Below are positions 33,206-42,124 of a stretch of DNA of 64,000 nt, one piece after another. The position numbers and the translations under genes are program-made. The stretch covers positions 248,001-312,000 of the forward strand of contig CBDIHL010000045.1 in assembly GCA_965279125.1 (NCBI GenBank), in the 5' to 3' direction. The notes below the pieces were generated by a model that made no database searches, was not told where the DNA came from, and saw nothing but the letters and a program-made list of their open reading frames with translations. Source of the DNA: Dinoroseobacter sp965279125. GTDB taxonomy: Bacteria; Pseudomonadota; Alphaproteobacteria; Rhodobacterales; Rhodobacteraceae. Each line of letters begins with the position of its first letter. Position 1 is the first letter of the stretch.

Positions 33206-34240
33206 ATGCAAGACCACGCAACCACGTTCGAGACACAGGACCTTCTTAACGAGGCCCGTTTCGAGATGTGGCGCACCGTGACTGCGCCGTTCTTTTCGTT
33301 CTCGCCAACGGCCCCAGTGCAAGATGGGTTCGAAGCGAATGTCGAGATATGTGCGGTCAGCGACATCATGGTGTGCGACTCTGCCTCCAGTGCGCAGGTC
33401 TTCCGGCGCAGCACGCCCCATTTGGGATTGTCGGCGTGGGATCATGTGCTCGTCCAGCTTTACGTCGAAGGCGGATATGTCGGCGATGTGGCTGGCGCGG
33501 AGATCAAGGTACGGGCGGGCGATATATGTGTGCTCGATCTGTCGCAATCGCTGCACACGCAGGCCACTGCCTTTCGCAATGTGACCGTCGCGATGCCACG
33601 GCGGTTGGTGGCGCAGTCGCAGTCGGTCTTCTATCATGGGCGGGTCATCGCGCGGGAACATCCCATGGCTCCGCTGATTGCTATGCACTTGAAGTTCCTG
33701 TCCGAGAATGCAGGCCAATTGGGCGTGGAGGAGGTCGAGGCGGGTGTTGCAGCTCTGATCCCGTTGTTTGAAGGAACCCAAGACCGGGCCGGCCAATCTG
33801 ACAGACGTGCGGCCCAACTTGCCACCGCGCGCGAACAGGTCGTGCGCTATATCGACCTGCATCTGACCTCCTCGGACCTGTCGCCCGATGCGCTGGCTTT
33901 GGCCTGCAACATGTCGCGCGCGACGCTCTATCGACTGACGGCACTGGCTGGCGGAGTGCAGGGCCTCGTACAGAACCGGAAGCTGGAACGGGCGTGGGAT
34001 ATGCTCTCGAGGGCGAAATCGCGACTGACCTTAGAAGAGGTCGCCTTCGCCTGCGGGTTTTCCACAGCGGCGCATTTCTCGAGGCTGTTCAAGCAAAGCT
34101 ACGGGATCAGCCCAAGCGGGTTGCGCGCCATGGTCCAGCGCGGCGAGACGGTCGAGGGGTTGCGCAAGGGCAAGCAGGCCAGCGAGTGGCTGACGACCCT
34201 GCGTGACGCGCACCAAAGGCTACAGTTTACAAGCTTCTAG
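33206..34240 (+). CDS. AraC-family transcriptional regulator
   Basis: 344 residues. The N-terminal ~200 residues look like a cupin-type AraC ligand-binding domain (AraC_binding_2-like, with WDHVLVQLYVEGGYVGD). The C-terminus is a standard double helix-turn-helix: LALACNMSRATLYRLTAL and VAFACGFSTAAHFSRLFKQSYGI followed by SPSGLRAM. The next gene, an outer membrane autotransporter-like protein in the same direction, may be a target. Ligand unknown. Confidence 0.88.
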   Translation: MQDHATTFETQDLLNEARFEMWRTVTAPFFSFSPTAPVQDGFEANVEICAVSDIMVCDSASSAQVFRRSTPHLGLSAWDHVLVQLYVEGGYVGDVAGAEIKVRAGDICVLDLSQSLHTQATAFRNVTVAMPRRLVAQSQSVFYHGRVIAREHPMAPLIAMHLKFLSENAGQLGVEEVEAGVAALIPLFEGTQDRAGQSDRRAAQLATAREQVVRYIDLHLTSSDLSPDALALACNMSRATLYRLTALAGGVQGLVQNRKLERAWDMLSRAKSRLTLEEVAFACGFSTAAHFSRLFKQSYGISPSGLRAMVQRGETVEGLRKGKQASEWLTTLRDAHQRLQFTSF

Positions 34241-34344
34241 CGGAAAACTGAGACGCTGAGACAAGCGTCAGACGTGCCGACTAGGTTATCCACAGCCCGG
34301 TGCGGCATTTGTGCGCCGAAGCATAAGCGGGATGTAGGAACATT

Positions 34345-35601
34345 ATGATACCAACAATTTTTCGGCGATGTGTGCTTGCCGCTGTCATGTCGACGGCCTC
34401 AACATCCGCTTTCGCCGCAATCCTGAATTGTGACGGGACATTTCAAAACGCAACGCTTCCGGCGAATAGCTTTCTCGATTTTCGCTTTGACGCAGAGGAA
34501 AATGACAAGCTCGGTTACGCGCTCGAAGCGACAGCGGGTGGCGGTGCTGCATTTCAAGCGAGCGTGCAGATTTTCGATGGAACAAATGCCGTCGTCGTAA
34601 ATGAGCTCTTCACCAACCAGGATTCGGATCAGTTTACAGTCGTATCAGATGGTGTTCACACGGTTCGGTTTTTTAATGCGGCCGGGCAGCCTAGCGTTGA
34701 GCTAAAGACCAATTGTGAGGCCGCAGGCCCCTCCGCTGCCGAGATCAATTCCGTCGCCGCGACCCAAGCTCAACTCGTGACGGGTGCTGCAGGCGCGTCG
34801 GCCTCGTTCAGCAGTTCGGCCTTGTCCAACGCCATGTCAGCGCGCAATGGCGGCGGCGCGACGGTCAGCAGCAACCGCATCACGTTCTCATCGCGCAACG
34901 GGGCCGGTGACAGTGGCTGGACGGCATGGGGCACGGCCGCGTTCACTCAGTTCAACGGACGCACGGATGGCACCGCCCGGTCGCTGACCTTTGGTCTTGA
35001 TTATGCGGTCTCACCCAACTTGTTGGTCGGGGTGATGGCGGGGCTGAACACTTATGAGCAAACCACTGCAGGCACCAAACTGTCGGGCCGCGCGACCGAA
35101 GTGGGGCCCTATGTGGTCTATGATCTGGGCAAGACGTTCGATCTGGAGGCCTTCTTGACCTACAGCCGCCCAAACTATGATCTCGCCGGAGCGAGCCTGC
35201 AAAGCACCCGCGTCACCGGTGGTGTGAAACTGCGCGCGCAATATGAGGCAGGGGGCGTCCAGCTCGACAGCCACCTTAGCCTGCGCGGCTTTAATGAGAC
35301 GACAGAGGCTTTCGCAGGTCAGGTGGCGGCGCGCACGGTCGAGCAATACGTCGCCTCGCTGAGCACCAAGGCAACCTTCAACACCGCAGGGTTGTGGCAG
35401 CCGACGCTGGGCCTGGGCGTGGACGCGATCAGCACCCGTGATGGGCGGGGGGGGAATGCGTCCTGGATCTCGCCGCGTGCCTCTCTAGGGATCGGTTATG
35501 CGTCAGGGCTTACGAGTTTTAACGCGTCGATCGATGCCGGGCGGGCGCTTAGGGACACCACTGATCTGACGCTTCATCTGGGACTGTCGGTGCGGTTCTA
35601 A
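34345..35601 (+). CDS. Autotransporter-type outer membrane beta-barrel protein
   Basis: 418 residues: signal peptide MIPTIFRRCVLAAVMSTAST ending AFA near residue 24, a passenger-like beta-rich domain to about residue 130 with two Cys (NCDG, NCEA), a Ser/Ala linker, and a C-terminal barrel of about 230 residues ending in LSVRF, the terminal Phe expected for BAM recognition. AGGA stands six bases before the ATG. The short passenger suggests a surface protein rather than a large adhesin. Confidence 0.84.
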   Translation: MIPTIFRRCVLAAVMSTASTSAFAAILNCDGTFQNATLPANSFLDFRFDAEENDKLGYALEATAGGGAAFQASVQIFDGTNAVVVNELFTNQDSDQFTVVSDGVHTVRFFNAAGQPSVELKTNCEAAGPSAAEINSVAATQAQLVTGAAGASASFSSSALSNAMSARNGGGATVSSNRITFSSRNGAGDSGWTAWGTAAFTQFNGRTDGTARSLTFGLDYAVSPNLLVGVMAGLNTYEQTTAGTKLSGRATEVGPYVVYDLGKTFDLEAFLTYSRPNYDLAGASLQSTRVTGGVKLRAQYEAGGVQLDSHLSLRGFNETTEAFAGQVAARTVEQYVASLSTKATFNTAGLWQPTLGLGVDAISTRDGRGGNASWISPRASLGIGYASGLTSFNASIDAGRALRDTTDLTLHLGLSVRF

Positions 35602-35672
35602 GAGATTGGTTTGGCGCGGAAGGGCCTATTGTCCGGGCGCGCCATGTAACGATTGGCTGAAGGGAAATTTCT

Positions 35673-36461
35673 ATGAAACTCGTATATGCAATGGCATTTA
35701 GCCTGACGATGTCTTCCGGTTCACTGGCGTGCGATCTAGATGCGGTCGAGAGCATGCTTGATGTCAGCGGCTTTGCGAACACACAGGCCAATGCGCCCAT
35801 TATGTGGAAAGCGGCTTTTGCCGCTTACGACCATGATCGTAGCGAATTGGCCGAGGCTGCCGAGACGATGATGCAAAGCTATCAGCCCCAGCATGCCGCC
35901 GAGGTTTTCTCGGTCGACGCGTTCTGCCTTCACATGACCCCAGATGCGATTGAAAGCACGATTGCGTTTTACACCAGCCCCCTTGGCCAAGCGATATCCG
36001 CTGCGGAAGCAGTCGATCCTGACATGGCGGCCGGACAGGTACTTGCCGACGGACTTGGGGCTGAGCGCAAGGCGCTTCTCGACACGCTTGCAACCAGCGC
36101 TGACAGCCCGTTTGCGCAGTTTATCCAAGCTGAAGAGGACATCGCGATCTACTTCGGGCGCGAGGCAAAACGGCTGGAGGTTTGGGACAATCCCGAAACG
36201 GACCTCGCGACCCGCATCCGCGCGGCCCAGTTCGAACTTGGCGGGCGTGACTACTGGCAAAGCGCGACACCCGCTATCGTCGCCTATGTCTACCGCGACT
36301 TCAGTGACGATGATCTTCGGGCCTATACCGCGTTTCTGGCAGACCCAAACACGCGGCTGGTCTATGCCACCCACACTGCTGTGATGTCCGAGCTGCACGA
36401 GCACGTCATCGACTTCATATTGGGAGCGTTTGTGGCGCTTCAGATCAGTTTCGATACGTAG
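35673..36461 (+). CDS. DUF2059 domain secreted protein
   Basis: 262 residues with a signal peptide (MKLVYAMAFSLTMSSGSLA, then Cys, so lipoprotein processing is possible although no perfect lipobox is present). The body contains two DUF2059-like helical repeats; the first includes TIAFYTSPLGQAISAAEA, the usual FYxSPxGQ pattern. AGGGA precedes the ATG. Periplasmic; function unknown. Confidence 0.78.
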   Translation: MKLVYAMAFSLTMSSGSLACDLDAVESMLDVSGFANTQANAPIMWKAAFAAYDHDRSELAEAAETMMQSYQPQHAAEVFSVDAFCLHMTPDAIESTIAFYTSPLGQAISAAEAVDPDMAAGQVLADGLGAERKALLDTLATSADSPFAQFIQAEEDIAIYFGREAKRLEVWDNPETDLATRIRAAQFELGGRDYWQSATPAIVAYVYRDFSDDDLRAYTAFLADPNTRLVYATHTAVMSELHEHVIDFILGAFVALQISFDT

Positions 36462-37049
36462 GGCAAGCGACCTGCACCACGAACGCAGCACTGCACAACG
36501 AACGGGAATACAGCGCGGGATTGAGGCCGTCATTGGCTGCGCGTCAGACGAACGGCAGGTTTGGGCCGTACGTTACCGGACACCACGCTCGACACAAAGG
36601 GCCAGAAAGCGTTCATTCGCTGCGTTTGAGCGCGCCCTGAGCGTTCTTTCAAAGGCCGCCGTTCAATTGGCGTGAACTCAAGAATCCAGCGGCCGATCGA
36701 TTTGTGGTAGAGAGCGAATGCCGACTGATGTTGAGCCATTTTTGGCGGGAACTAGCATGGTAACCATTGATCCAGTACGTCAATTCATTTGCCTCACATA
36801 ACTTATTGGACCGACTTGGGCAGAAAACGAACCGTGTTGGCCACTCTTCTTGGCGTAGATCGTGGAAAGCGAGAAAGTCTTTAACAGTGCTTTCAAGGTT
36901 CTGGGCACATGAAGCGCAAAGACCGACGGCCCTGTCCTTGCATTGTTACCACACGAGCCTTTGGCCCGCGCTTGAAGCCGCATCAAACCAGTTTACGGCC
37001 ATACCCGCATTCAATAAACGTGCTCACGAGTTGTCAGATGGAGAAGATC
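36462..37049. other. Gene-free gap with repeat remnant
   Basis: 588 bases. The first third contains the second copy of the 42-base repeat; the remainder has only short frames without recognisable products. Confidence 0.55.
36561..36602 (+). repeat. 42-bp direct repeat, copy 2
   Basis: One mismatch to 32748-32789 over 42 bases. Located 100 bases after the DUF2059 gene, in DNA with no visible coding capacity. Confidence 0.85.
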
Positions 37050-37874
37050 GTGAACCATGATATTATTTATGTAATGGGCGCTGTTGTGTTGGGAGCAACC
37101 AGCTCGACAGCTGCATTTGGTCAAGAGGCTGTCGGGCCTGCCGTTGAAACGATCAACGGTAAGATCTCGCTTGGGTATACGAACTCCGCAGATGCTGCCC
37201 AGGGCAGCGGCGCTTTTGCGGTTGGAAGCCTTGCATTCCCAGTGACATCTTCTTTCGGCGCCCAGATCGACGTGGGTACAGATCGGCTAGATACATCCGC
37301 CAATCAGATGAACGGCACCAGCGGCGCTGGCCTCCACGTGTTCTACCGTGATCCATCAAGCTACCTGCTCGGCGTCTACGGCCACGTTGTAAACTCCGAC
37401 ACCGCTGCCGGGTCGCTTCGCAACACGCGCATTGGTGTTGAAGGCGAGATCTATCTTGGCGATTACACCGTCCAAGGCTTCGTCGGTCAGGACGAGGTCT
37501 CGGGCTTGGGTGCGACCAATCGTTTCGACGTCTTCGATATCACGGTCAATCGCTACCTTGGCGATATGATGATGGTTTCCGTCGGAGCAGAGCGTGCATT
37601 TGGCCGTACGGACGGATCGATCGGGCTAGAGTATATGACTGCGCTCGGTGGTTCGCAGACTGCTCTGTTTGCAGAAGCGAGCTTCGGAGATAGCGGCAAT
37701 AAACTGACTGCCGGTGTCTCTGTCTACTTCGGAAGCAACGGCATGAGCCTAAAAGGCGTTCATCGTCGCAATGACCCGCCCTCAAGGCTTGGGTCGGCTG
37801 CACGAACAGGGTACTTTCAAACGCTGACGTCCGGTGCGCTGAACTTGGCCGCAGCCCCTCCCGCTAAAGTCTAG
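37050..37874 (+). CDS. Outer membrane beta-barrel (porin-like) protein
   Basis: 274 residues starting with GTG (MNHDIIYVMGAVVLG), six bases after GGAG; an upstream ATG at 37038 lies on top of that site. A signal peptide ends near FGQ. The mature part alternates glycine-rich and aromatic strands (ISLGYTNSADAAQGSGAF, GVYGHVVNSD, DYTVQGFVGQDEV), typical of a small porin-like barrel. Unusually, a 45-residue tail after the last strand (VYFGS) is basic and Ala/Pro-rich instead of ending in Phe. No family is assigned. Confidence 0.7.
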   Translation: MNHDIIYVMGAVVLGATSSTAAFGQEAVGPAVETINGKISLGYTNSADAAQGSGAFAVGSLAFPVTSSFGAQIDVGTDRLDTSANQMNGTSGAGLHVFYRDPSSYLLGVYGHVVNSDTAAGSLRNTRIGVEGEIYLGDYTVQGFVGQDEVSGLGATNRFDVFDITVNRYLGDMMMVSVGAERAFGRTDGSIGLEYMTALGGSQTALFAEASFGDSGNKLTAGVSVYFGSNGMSLKGVHRRNDPPSRLGSAARTGYFQTLTSGALNLAAAPPAKV

Positions 37875-37881
37875 ATCTAGT

Positions 37882-40023
37882 CTAGGAACAAATAGACCTA
37901 TGTGTCTGATGACGCGCCATTTTCCAAAGTGGTGCGTTTTCTATTGCCCAGCTGACGTCAGGCCCGGTGAGCGTGGAAAGATACGCCTGGAGCGCCTTTT
38001 GGTCTTGCGCAGCCAAAGGCTGTTTTCGGTCTATCCGCATGACGAAGCGGTTGGGCCGTTCAGCGCTCAACTGCCACATCCCGTTCTCACTAAACCGACT
38101 AAGATGATCCGGGGCCAAAGCATCATGGACCTCCAAGAGCTGCCGTTGCATCAGAGAATTCGCCGTACGTCCAAAGAGCATGGCCCGCGGAAACGTCGAA
38201 CCACAACTGCAACCGTCTGGCATCGACATGAAACTAGCTTGGTCGCCTGTATCAAATCGCAAGAGGGGCATCGCACGATCATATAGCGATGTAACGACCA
38301 GCGCGCCTGGAGACCCTGCGGCTGCTTGCTCGCCGTCCGAGGTCAAGATTTCGATCCGGGCGGCGTCGCTCATCAGATGAAAGGCCCGACTGTCCGTGCA
38401 TCGTATCCCAATCGGTCCAGCACTGCCGAGATGGTAGGTTTCGGCGACCCGCGTGCCAAACTGGTCCTCTAGGAAGGCCTTCTGAGCAATCCCCAGTGGC
38501 TCATGAGATGACAAGAGTCCGGTGATCGGCAAGTCGCGCGCCTGGTCTTTGCCGATCGCCAGCGCCAACCGGACCAGCACGGACGGACGGGACCACAACG
38601 TCTGCGAACCCCGTGCGCGCAGCTCTTTGGCGAGTTGCTCTGGCGCCATGTCGGCCCCTAGACCAAACTGCCGCGATGTCGCGCCGCCCAGGAGGCGCTG
38701 AATTGGACCTGCATCCTCTAGCCCAGCCCAACGAAGCGCTCTGCGTTGGATTGCTTCATCGATGAGGTGTGCGAACCGTGTTCGGCTCAGCACAAGCGGG
38801 GGCGTCGTCAGCCCGCCACAATATGCAGGCTCGATGCGACCAAACTCCTTCGGAAGCGTTCTTGCGACAAGATCTGGTGCGTTCTCTTGGACCGAACGGC
38901 GCGACAAGGGCTGAACTGAAGTGCTGTTCTGTTTGGCATGATAAAACGGGATGGTCTCGGTCGAATGGGCAACCAACGCGTGATACGCCTCATCGGCAAT
39001 CGAAGAGCGCTCAGCCTCACTCAGGGCCTCAACGCTCTTTGTCATGTCGTCGATAACGGCTTCCAAACGCGCTGGATCGTCATCCACAGAGCCGCTGTCC
39101 TGCGCCAGTGGGCCTAGATCTGGCGCCTCTTGGTCATTTTGATTTTGAAGGGCTCTGTCCCGAAGCTGCCCAAAGAGTGGAAATTGCTCTGCAGCCCTTA
39201 GGGCCTCAACCAGTGCAGCGGCGAGTTTGGTTGCATAAGGCTCGGGCGCGAGCTGCCACATATGCGTGCCGACACCCGAGGTGTTTACCTCGATGATCGC
39301 AGGCCCATCGGGCCCTGTCATAAGATCGAAACTTGCGTAGCCGACGCCAAATGCTGACAGCGCTCTGCTGGCGAGCGACAACATACTTTCGGTTTCTGGC
39401 TCAAGCGATGTTAAATCCTGGCCTGCATTCGCAAGTTCACGCCAATTCGGGGTCCCGATCGCCTGAGTTTTCAAAACAGATGCGCCCAAGATATGACCCG
39501 CGAATGCGTCAACCTTCAGTGTCTCTGACGCTCCGACATGGCGGCGCATCACGACGTCGCAGGACGGATCATAGTCTGCGGGGAGTTTGGGTGTTTGCGT
39601 TGGCTTCGCTGGCCAAAGAAAAACACCAGCGCGCTGGTACGACCAATCAAACTTGACGATGGCTTGATCTACCCGCCAATCCCTTAACGCCTGCACAAAC
39701 TCAGCCGTATTGGCAGGCGCAACATAGGGCACAACCCGCGCGCCAGCGGCTTTGACGACATCAAGGCGCGTTTTGCGATTTAGCGTACGTTGACCCACAA
39801 TGCGGACCGTATCCGAGACGAGGTCCGAGCGAACAGGATCACAGGCCCAAATGAGATCCGGTGCGCCGCCCGAGGTTGGCCACCTGTTTGTTTGAACGAA
39901 CCGGACACCCGCGTCAGCGAGATGTTTTGCGAGCGCCTGCCTGTCCGGCGACATCTTCGCGTCAGTGTGGGCGACATCGACGCATAGCAGAAAGGGTTGG
40001 TCGCGAACGAGATGCGTCATCAA
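37882..40023 (-). CDS. ATP-grasp / PaaK-like adenylate-forming fusion protein
   Basis: 713-residue two-domain enzyme. Residues ~1-290 form a RimK-like ATP-grasp ligase with VKFDWSYQRAGVFLW, VMRRHVGASETLKVDA and the metal-binding end IIEVNTSGVGTHMW. Residues ~345-713 resemble phenylacetate-CoA ligase/F390 synthetase-like adenylating enzymes: a weakened phosphate loop CGGLTTPPLVLS, ETYHLGSAGPIG, LLRFDTGDQASF and CSCGSTFPRA with the CxCG pair. The N-domain would form an amide or similar bond through an acyl phosphate; the C-domain would activate a carboxylate as AMP. It stands alone, convergent with a porin-like gene. Product unknown. Confidence 0.8.
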   Translation of the reverse strand: MMTHLVRDQPFLLCVDVAHTDAKMSPDRQALAKHLADAGVRFVQTNRWPTSGGAPDLIWACDPVRSDLVSDTVRIVGQRTLNRKTRLDVVKAAGARVVPYVAPANTAEFVQALRDWRVDQAIVKFDWSYQRAGVFLWPAKPTQTPKLPADYDPSCDVVMRRHVGASETLKVDAFAGHILGASVLKTQAIGTPNWRELANAGQDLTSLEPETESMLSLASRALSAFGVGYASFDLMTGPDGPAIIEVNTSGVGTHMWQLAPEPYATKLAAALVEALRAAEQFPLFGQLRDRALQNQNDQEAPDLGPLAQDSGSVDDDPARLEAVIDDMTKSVEALSEAERSSIADEAYHALVAHSTETIPFYHAKQNSTSVQPLSRRSVQENAPDLVARTLPKEFGRIEPAYCGGLTTPPLVLSRTRFAHLIDEAIQRRALRWAGLEDAGPIQRLLGGATSRQFGLGADMAPEQLAKELRARGSQTLWSRPSVLVRLALAIGKDQARDLPITGLLSSHEPLGIAQKAFLEDQFGTRVAETYHLGSAGPIGIRCTDSRAFHLMSDAARIEILTSDGEQAAAGSPGALVVTSLYDRAMPLLRFDTGDQASFMSMPDGCSCGSTFPRAMLFGRTANSLMQRQLLEVHDALAPDHLSRFSENGMWQLSAERPNRFVMRIDRKQPLAAQDQKALQAYLSTLTGPDVSWAIENAPLWKMARHQTHRSICS

Positions 40024-40326
40024 AGGTTTCCTCGCTGATTCCAGATTGCGATTTTGAAGCCAAAATGGATCGAATGCAGCCCCACTGGTTTTAGCTTCAG
40101 TTCTGGATCGTCAATAGGAGCGATTTTGATCCGCTTGTAAGAGAACCCCTAGTTCGGACCAAGAGAGTTGGCTCCCGGTCACGCCAACCAGTGAGACGGG
40201 TCAGTTCTAGAGCTGTTTTGTCCGGATCGCAGTCATCCAGTAAGTCGACAATGCTGCGATCTGCACGGACGGCCGCTTTCGGGAAAGCGCCTAGTGGGAC
40301 TTCGCCTAGCTCGAATGTCCGCTTAG
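40024..40326. other. Gene-free gap left of the IS element
   Basis: 303 bases between the fusion-protein start and the left IS end. I see no gene; the last part contains a CGAATGTCCGCTTAGGG segment of a type that also occurs (AACGTCCGCTTAGGG) near 29725, suggesting a dispersed degenerate sequence. Confidence 0.45.
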
Positions 40327-41873
40327 GGCCTATTCTGTTGAAAAACTCTTGTTGATTTGAACCTTGGTTGCTGATTCAATTTCCTTGTTTGTAAGGGAGA
40401 TTGATCGCGATGATGGGACCACGTCAGGTAGCGCATTCGGCTCTGTTCTACGATTTTTCGAAAGAGGATCATGTACCAGGTGATCATGTATTGCGGGCGA
40501 TAGATGGCGTCATTGACCTGTCTAGCATTCGTGCTCATCTGACAGATTTCTACAGTTCCACGGGTCGTCCTTCGGTTGATCCAGAGCTTATGATGCGCAT
40601 GCTGCTGGTCGGATACATCATGGGCATTCGATCCGAGCGGCGGCTTTGCGAAGAGGTTCATTTGAACCTCGCCTATCGTTGGTTTTGCAAGCTGGATCTG
40701 ACAGATTCAGTTCCCGATCATTCCACCTTTTCGAAGAACCGTCATGGTCGCTTTCGTGACAGCGATGTGCTGCGGCATGTGTTCGAGACAGTGGTCGCGC
40801 AATGCATCGAAGCTGGATTGGCGAGCGGACAGCGGTACGCGGCAGATGCAAGCATCATTGCCGCTGATGCCAATCGCCAAAAATCGACACCGAAGGCCGA
40901 CTGGAACCCAGAAACAATCGACCCAAGCCAAGCACCACGTGCTGTCCGTGAGTATTTGGAAACCCTAGATGACGCTGCTTTTGGCGCGGCCAGCACCGTA
41001 ACACCAAAGTTCATGTCGCATTCAGATCCAGCATCTCAATGGACTGGCGCACGCGGCGGGCCTGCGTATTTTGCGTACTCTACAAACTACCTGATCGACA
41101 CGGATAATGCGGTAATTATGGATGTTGAGCCCACACGGTCCATTCGGCAAGCTGAAGTCGGAGCCGTCAGAACTATGATTGATCGCGTGCAAGAGAAGCA
41201 TGATCTTATACGTGAACGTCTAATAGCAGACACGGCTTATGGTTCAGGGCCCATGTTGGATTGGTTGGTAGAAAAGCGTGGGATTGCACTGCATATTCCC
41301 GTCATAGATAAATCAGGGCGCAAGGACGGAACGTTCGAACGTGCCGACTTCACTTTCGACGTTGAGAACGATCGATACATTTGCCCGAACGGCAAAGAAC
41401 TCAAGTAGTTTCGGCGCGCGTACAAAACGCCACGATCAGGTACGAACAAAGATGAGACGATGCGTTACCGCGCCCGCAAGCCCGACTGTGATAGTTGTCT
41501 GCTGAAGACACGCTGTTGCCCCAAAGAGCCTCAACGAAAAGTGACAAGATCGATCTACGAAACATCCCGCGATGCTGCCCGCGCCTTGGCGCAAACCAAG
41601 CAATATAGCCTCTCATGTAAATTGCGAAAAAAAGTCGAGATGTCCTTCGCACATCTCAAACGCATTCATGGCCTAGGAAGGCTCCGGCTACGCGGCCCCT
41701 ATGGCGCACATGATGAATTTATCCTCGCTGCAACCGCTCAGAACCTCAAAAAACTCGCAAAACTGGCTCCAAACCAAAACTACATCGGAAAGGCTGCCTA
41801 AGCAGGGGCGTTCGACCAGATTGTGAAGCTGAACCCAGCACGTAAATCTGTGAGTTTTTCAACAAAATTGGCC
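40327..41873 (+). mobile_element. IS1182-type insertion sequence
   Basis: 1547-base element with imperfect terminal inverted repeats: left GGCCTATTCTGTTGAAAAAC and right (minus strand) GGCCAATTTTGTTGAAAAAC, both continuing CTC. It encodes one transposase frame interrupted by a stop. No clear target-site duplication is visible in the immediate flanks (left CGCTTAG, right GATCAGA). Confidence 0.88.
40401..41801 (+). pseudogene. IS1182-family transposase with in-frame amber stop
   Basis: The frame runs 335 codons to TAG at 41406-41408 and continues open in the same frame for another 131 codons. Before the stop are an N-terminal DUF772-like DNA-binding region (STGRPSVDPELMMRMLLVG) and two catalytic Asp regions (ADASIIAADANRQ, LIADTAYGSG). 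After it come the CDSCLLKTRCCP cysteines and KKVEMSFAHLKR with the third acidic residue. A single change from CAG to TAG would explain the break. Without readthrough the product lacks the catalytic Glu and is probably inactive. Confidence 0.88.
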
Positions 41874-42124
41874 GATCAGACCCAGTGCCACATGATCAAC
41901 ATCAAAGTGGCTAAGGCGGACGATCCCGGGAGTCAGCAGCTGATTGACGTCTCGAATGATAGCTAGACGTTCGCAGGCACCTACTTGCGTAGCCGTTGGA
42001 TTCTTAGGGTTTTGGATTGACTTAAGGTTCGGCGTTGACCTTCCTATTCTATCCGACTTCCCAAGTTTGTAACTCTGGCTTGCCTGTGCGATTACGCCGC
42101 CACAACAACCGGAGAGAGACTAAA

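Noticed and set aside
20281..37000. Gene-cassette array of a chromosomal integron
   Set aside because: Genes lie on both strands with long gaps, no IntI gene is present (the small integrase lacks an IntI layout) and no regular attC-like sites follow the genes.
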